Under the pieces are notes generated by a model. That model had not been told where the DNA came from, did no database searches, and saw only the letters and a list, made by a program, of their open reading frames with translations. Below, piece after piece: positions 11,404-11,481 of a stretch of DNA of 11,481 nt. The DNA is from an uncultured Lachnospiraceae bacterium. GTDB taxonomy: Bacteria; Bacillota; Clostridia; Lachnospirales; Lachnospiraceae. The number at the start of each line of letters is the position of its first letter. The first letter of the stretch is position 1. The stretch lies in the NCBI GenBank assembly GCA_910577765.1, contig CAJTOV010000119.1, forward strand, positions 1-11,481, written 5' to 3'. A program made the translations under genes and the position numbers.

Positions 11404-11481
11404 TTGTCCGGATCTTCCTGTCCCAGTTAGAGTCCGCAGGGCATCTTCCTGCCCCCGAAAAGCATCGGGGCCAAGAAGCAT
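11404..11481 (+). repeat. Repeat C: copy of repeat B, cut off by the window end
   Basis: The 70 bases 11412-11481 match 6489-6558 with four substitutions (about 94% identity), in the same orientation. Conserved blocks include AGAGTCCGCAGGG and the CCCCGA/TCGGGG hairpin with its CTTC-TG/CAAGAAG base. The first arm here reads CTTCCTG, so it keeps most but not all pairs of the lower stem. The copy continues past the window. Preceding TTGTCCGG is also seen next to repeat A (4574 and 4643). Confidence 0.8.

Noticed and set aside
1..11481. tRNA or rRNA genes
   Set aside because: I looked for cloverleaf signatures and conserved rRNA motifs in the intergenic regions and found none; the tRNA-Trp that sometimes sits near secE is absent.

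Overview
The window looks like a chromosomal segment of a low-to-mid GC Gram-positive anaerobe, most likely a gut Clostridia/Lachnospiraceae relative. This is inferred from the rpmG-secE-nusG-rplK-rplA-rplJ-rplL order, strong AGGAGG ribosome binding sites, a 171-residue NusG, short single-membrane-segment SecE, and a large secreted protein with clostridial-type cell-wall-binding (GW) repeats. It has a conserved half (1 to about 4500) and an accessory half (about 4500 to the end).

Conserved half: a strong promoter (135-163) drives rpmG (L33), secE and nusG, followed by rplK (L11), rplA (L1), rplJ (L10) and rplL (L7/L12). Translation control is visible in the RNA. Two nearly identical hairpin motifs of the L1-binding type sit directly before the ribosome binding sites of rplK and rplA. 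A promoter, an L10-type leader and an intrinsic terminator precede rplJ. The rpoB-rpoC genes that usually follow rplL are not present here. Instead there is a GC-rich hairpin spacer, then a cold-shock protein gene with its own promoter and a leader of about 130 nt that carries a long hairpin followed by a T run, then a clear terminator at 4475-4504.

Accessory half: a minus-strand gene encodes an AAA-ATPase-like protein with a C-terminal PD-(D/E)XK nuclease-like domain. It is bracketed by two related hairpin repeats in inverted orientation (A, 4541-4600; B, 6489-6661). A third copy (C, 11412 to the window end) is about 94% identical to B over 70 bases. To the right of B, a promoter (6678-6706) reads into a roughly 390-nt hairpin-rich RNA region that ends in an intrinsic terminator (7018-7098). 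A 1386-residue secreted surface protein gene (7168-11328) follows, and it ends at a strong terminator (11360-11401). The surface gene and its leader lie between the direct repeats B and C.

Working picture: the left half supplies ribosome, secretion and transcription-elongation components under autogenous control. The right half is a variable region made of an ATPase-nuclease gene, structured repeats and a large cell-surface protein with what looks like attenuator control. The points most worth following are the structured RNA ahead of the surface gene, the repeat family with compensating stem changes around the ATPase-nuclease gene, the doubled L1 site, and the attenuator-like csp leader.
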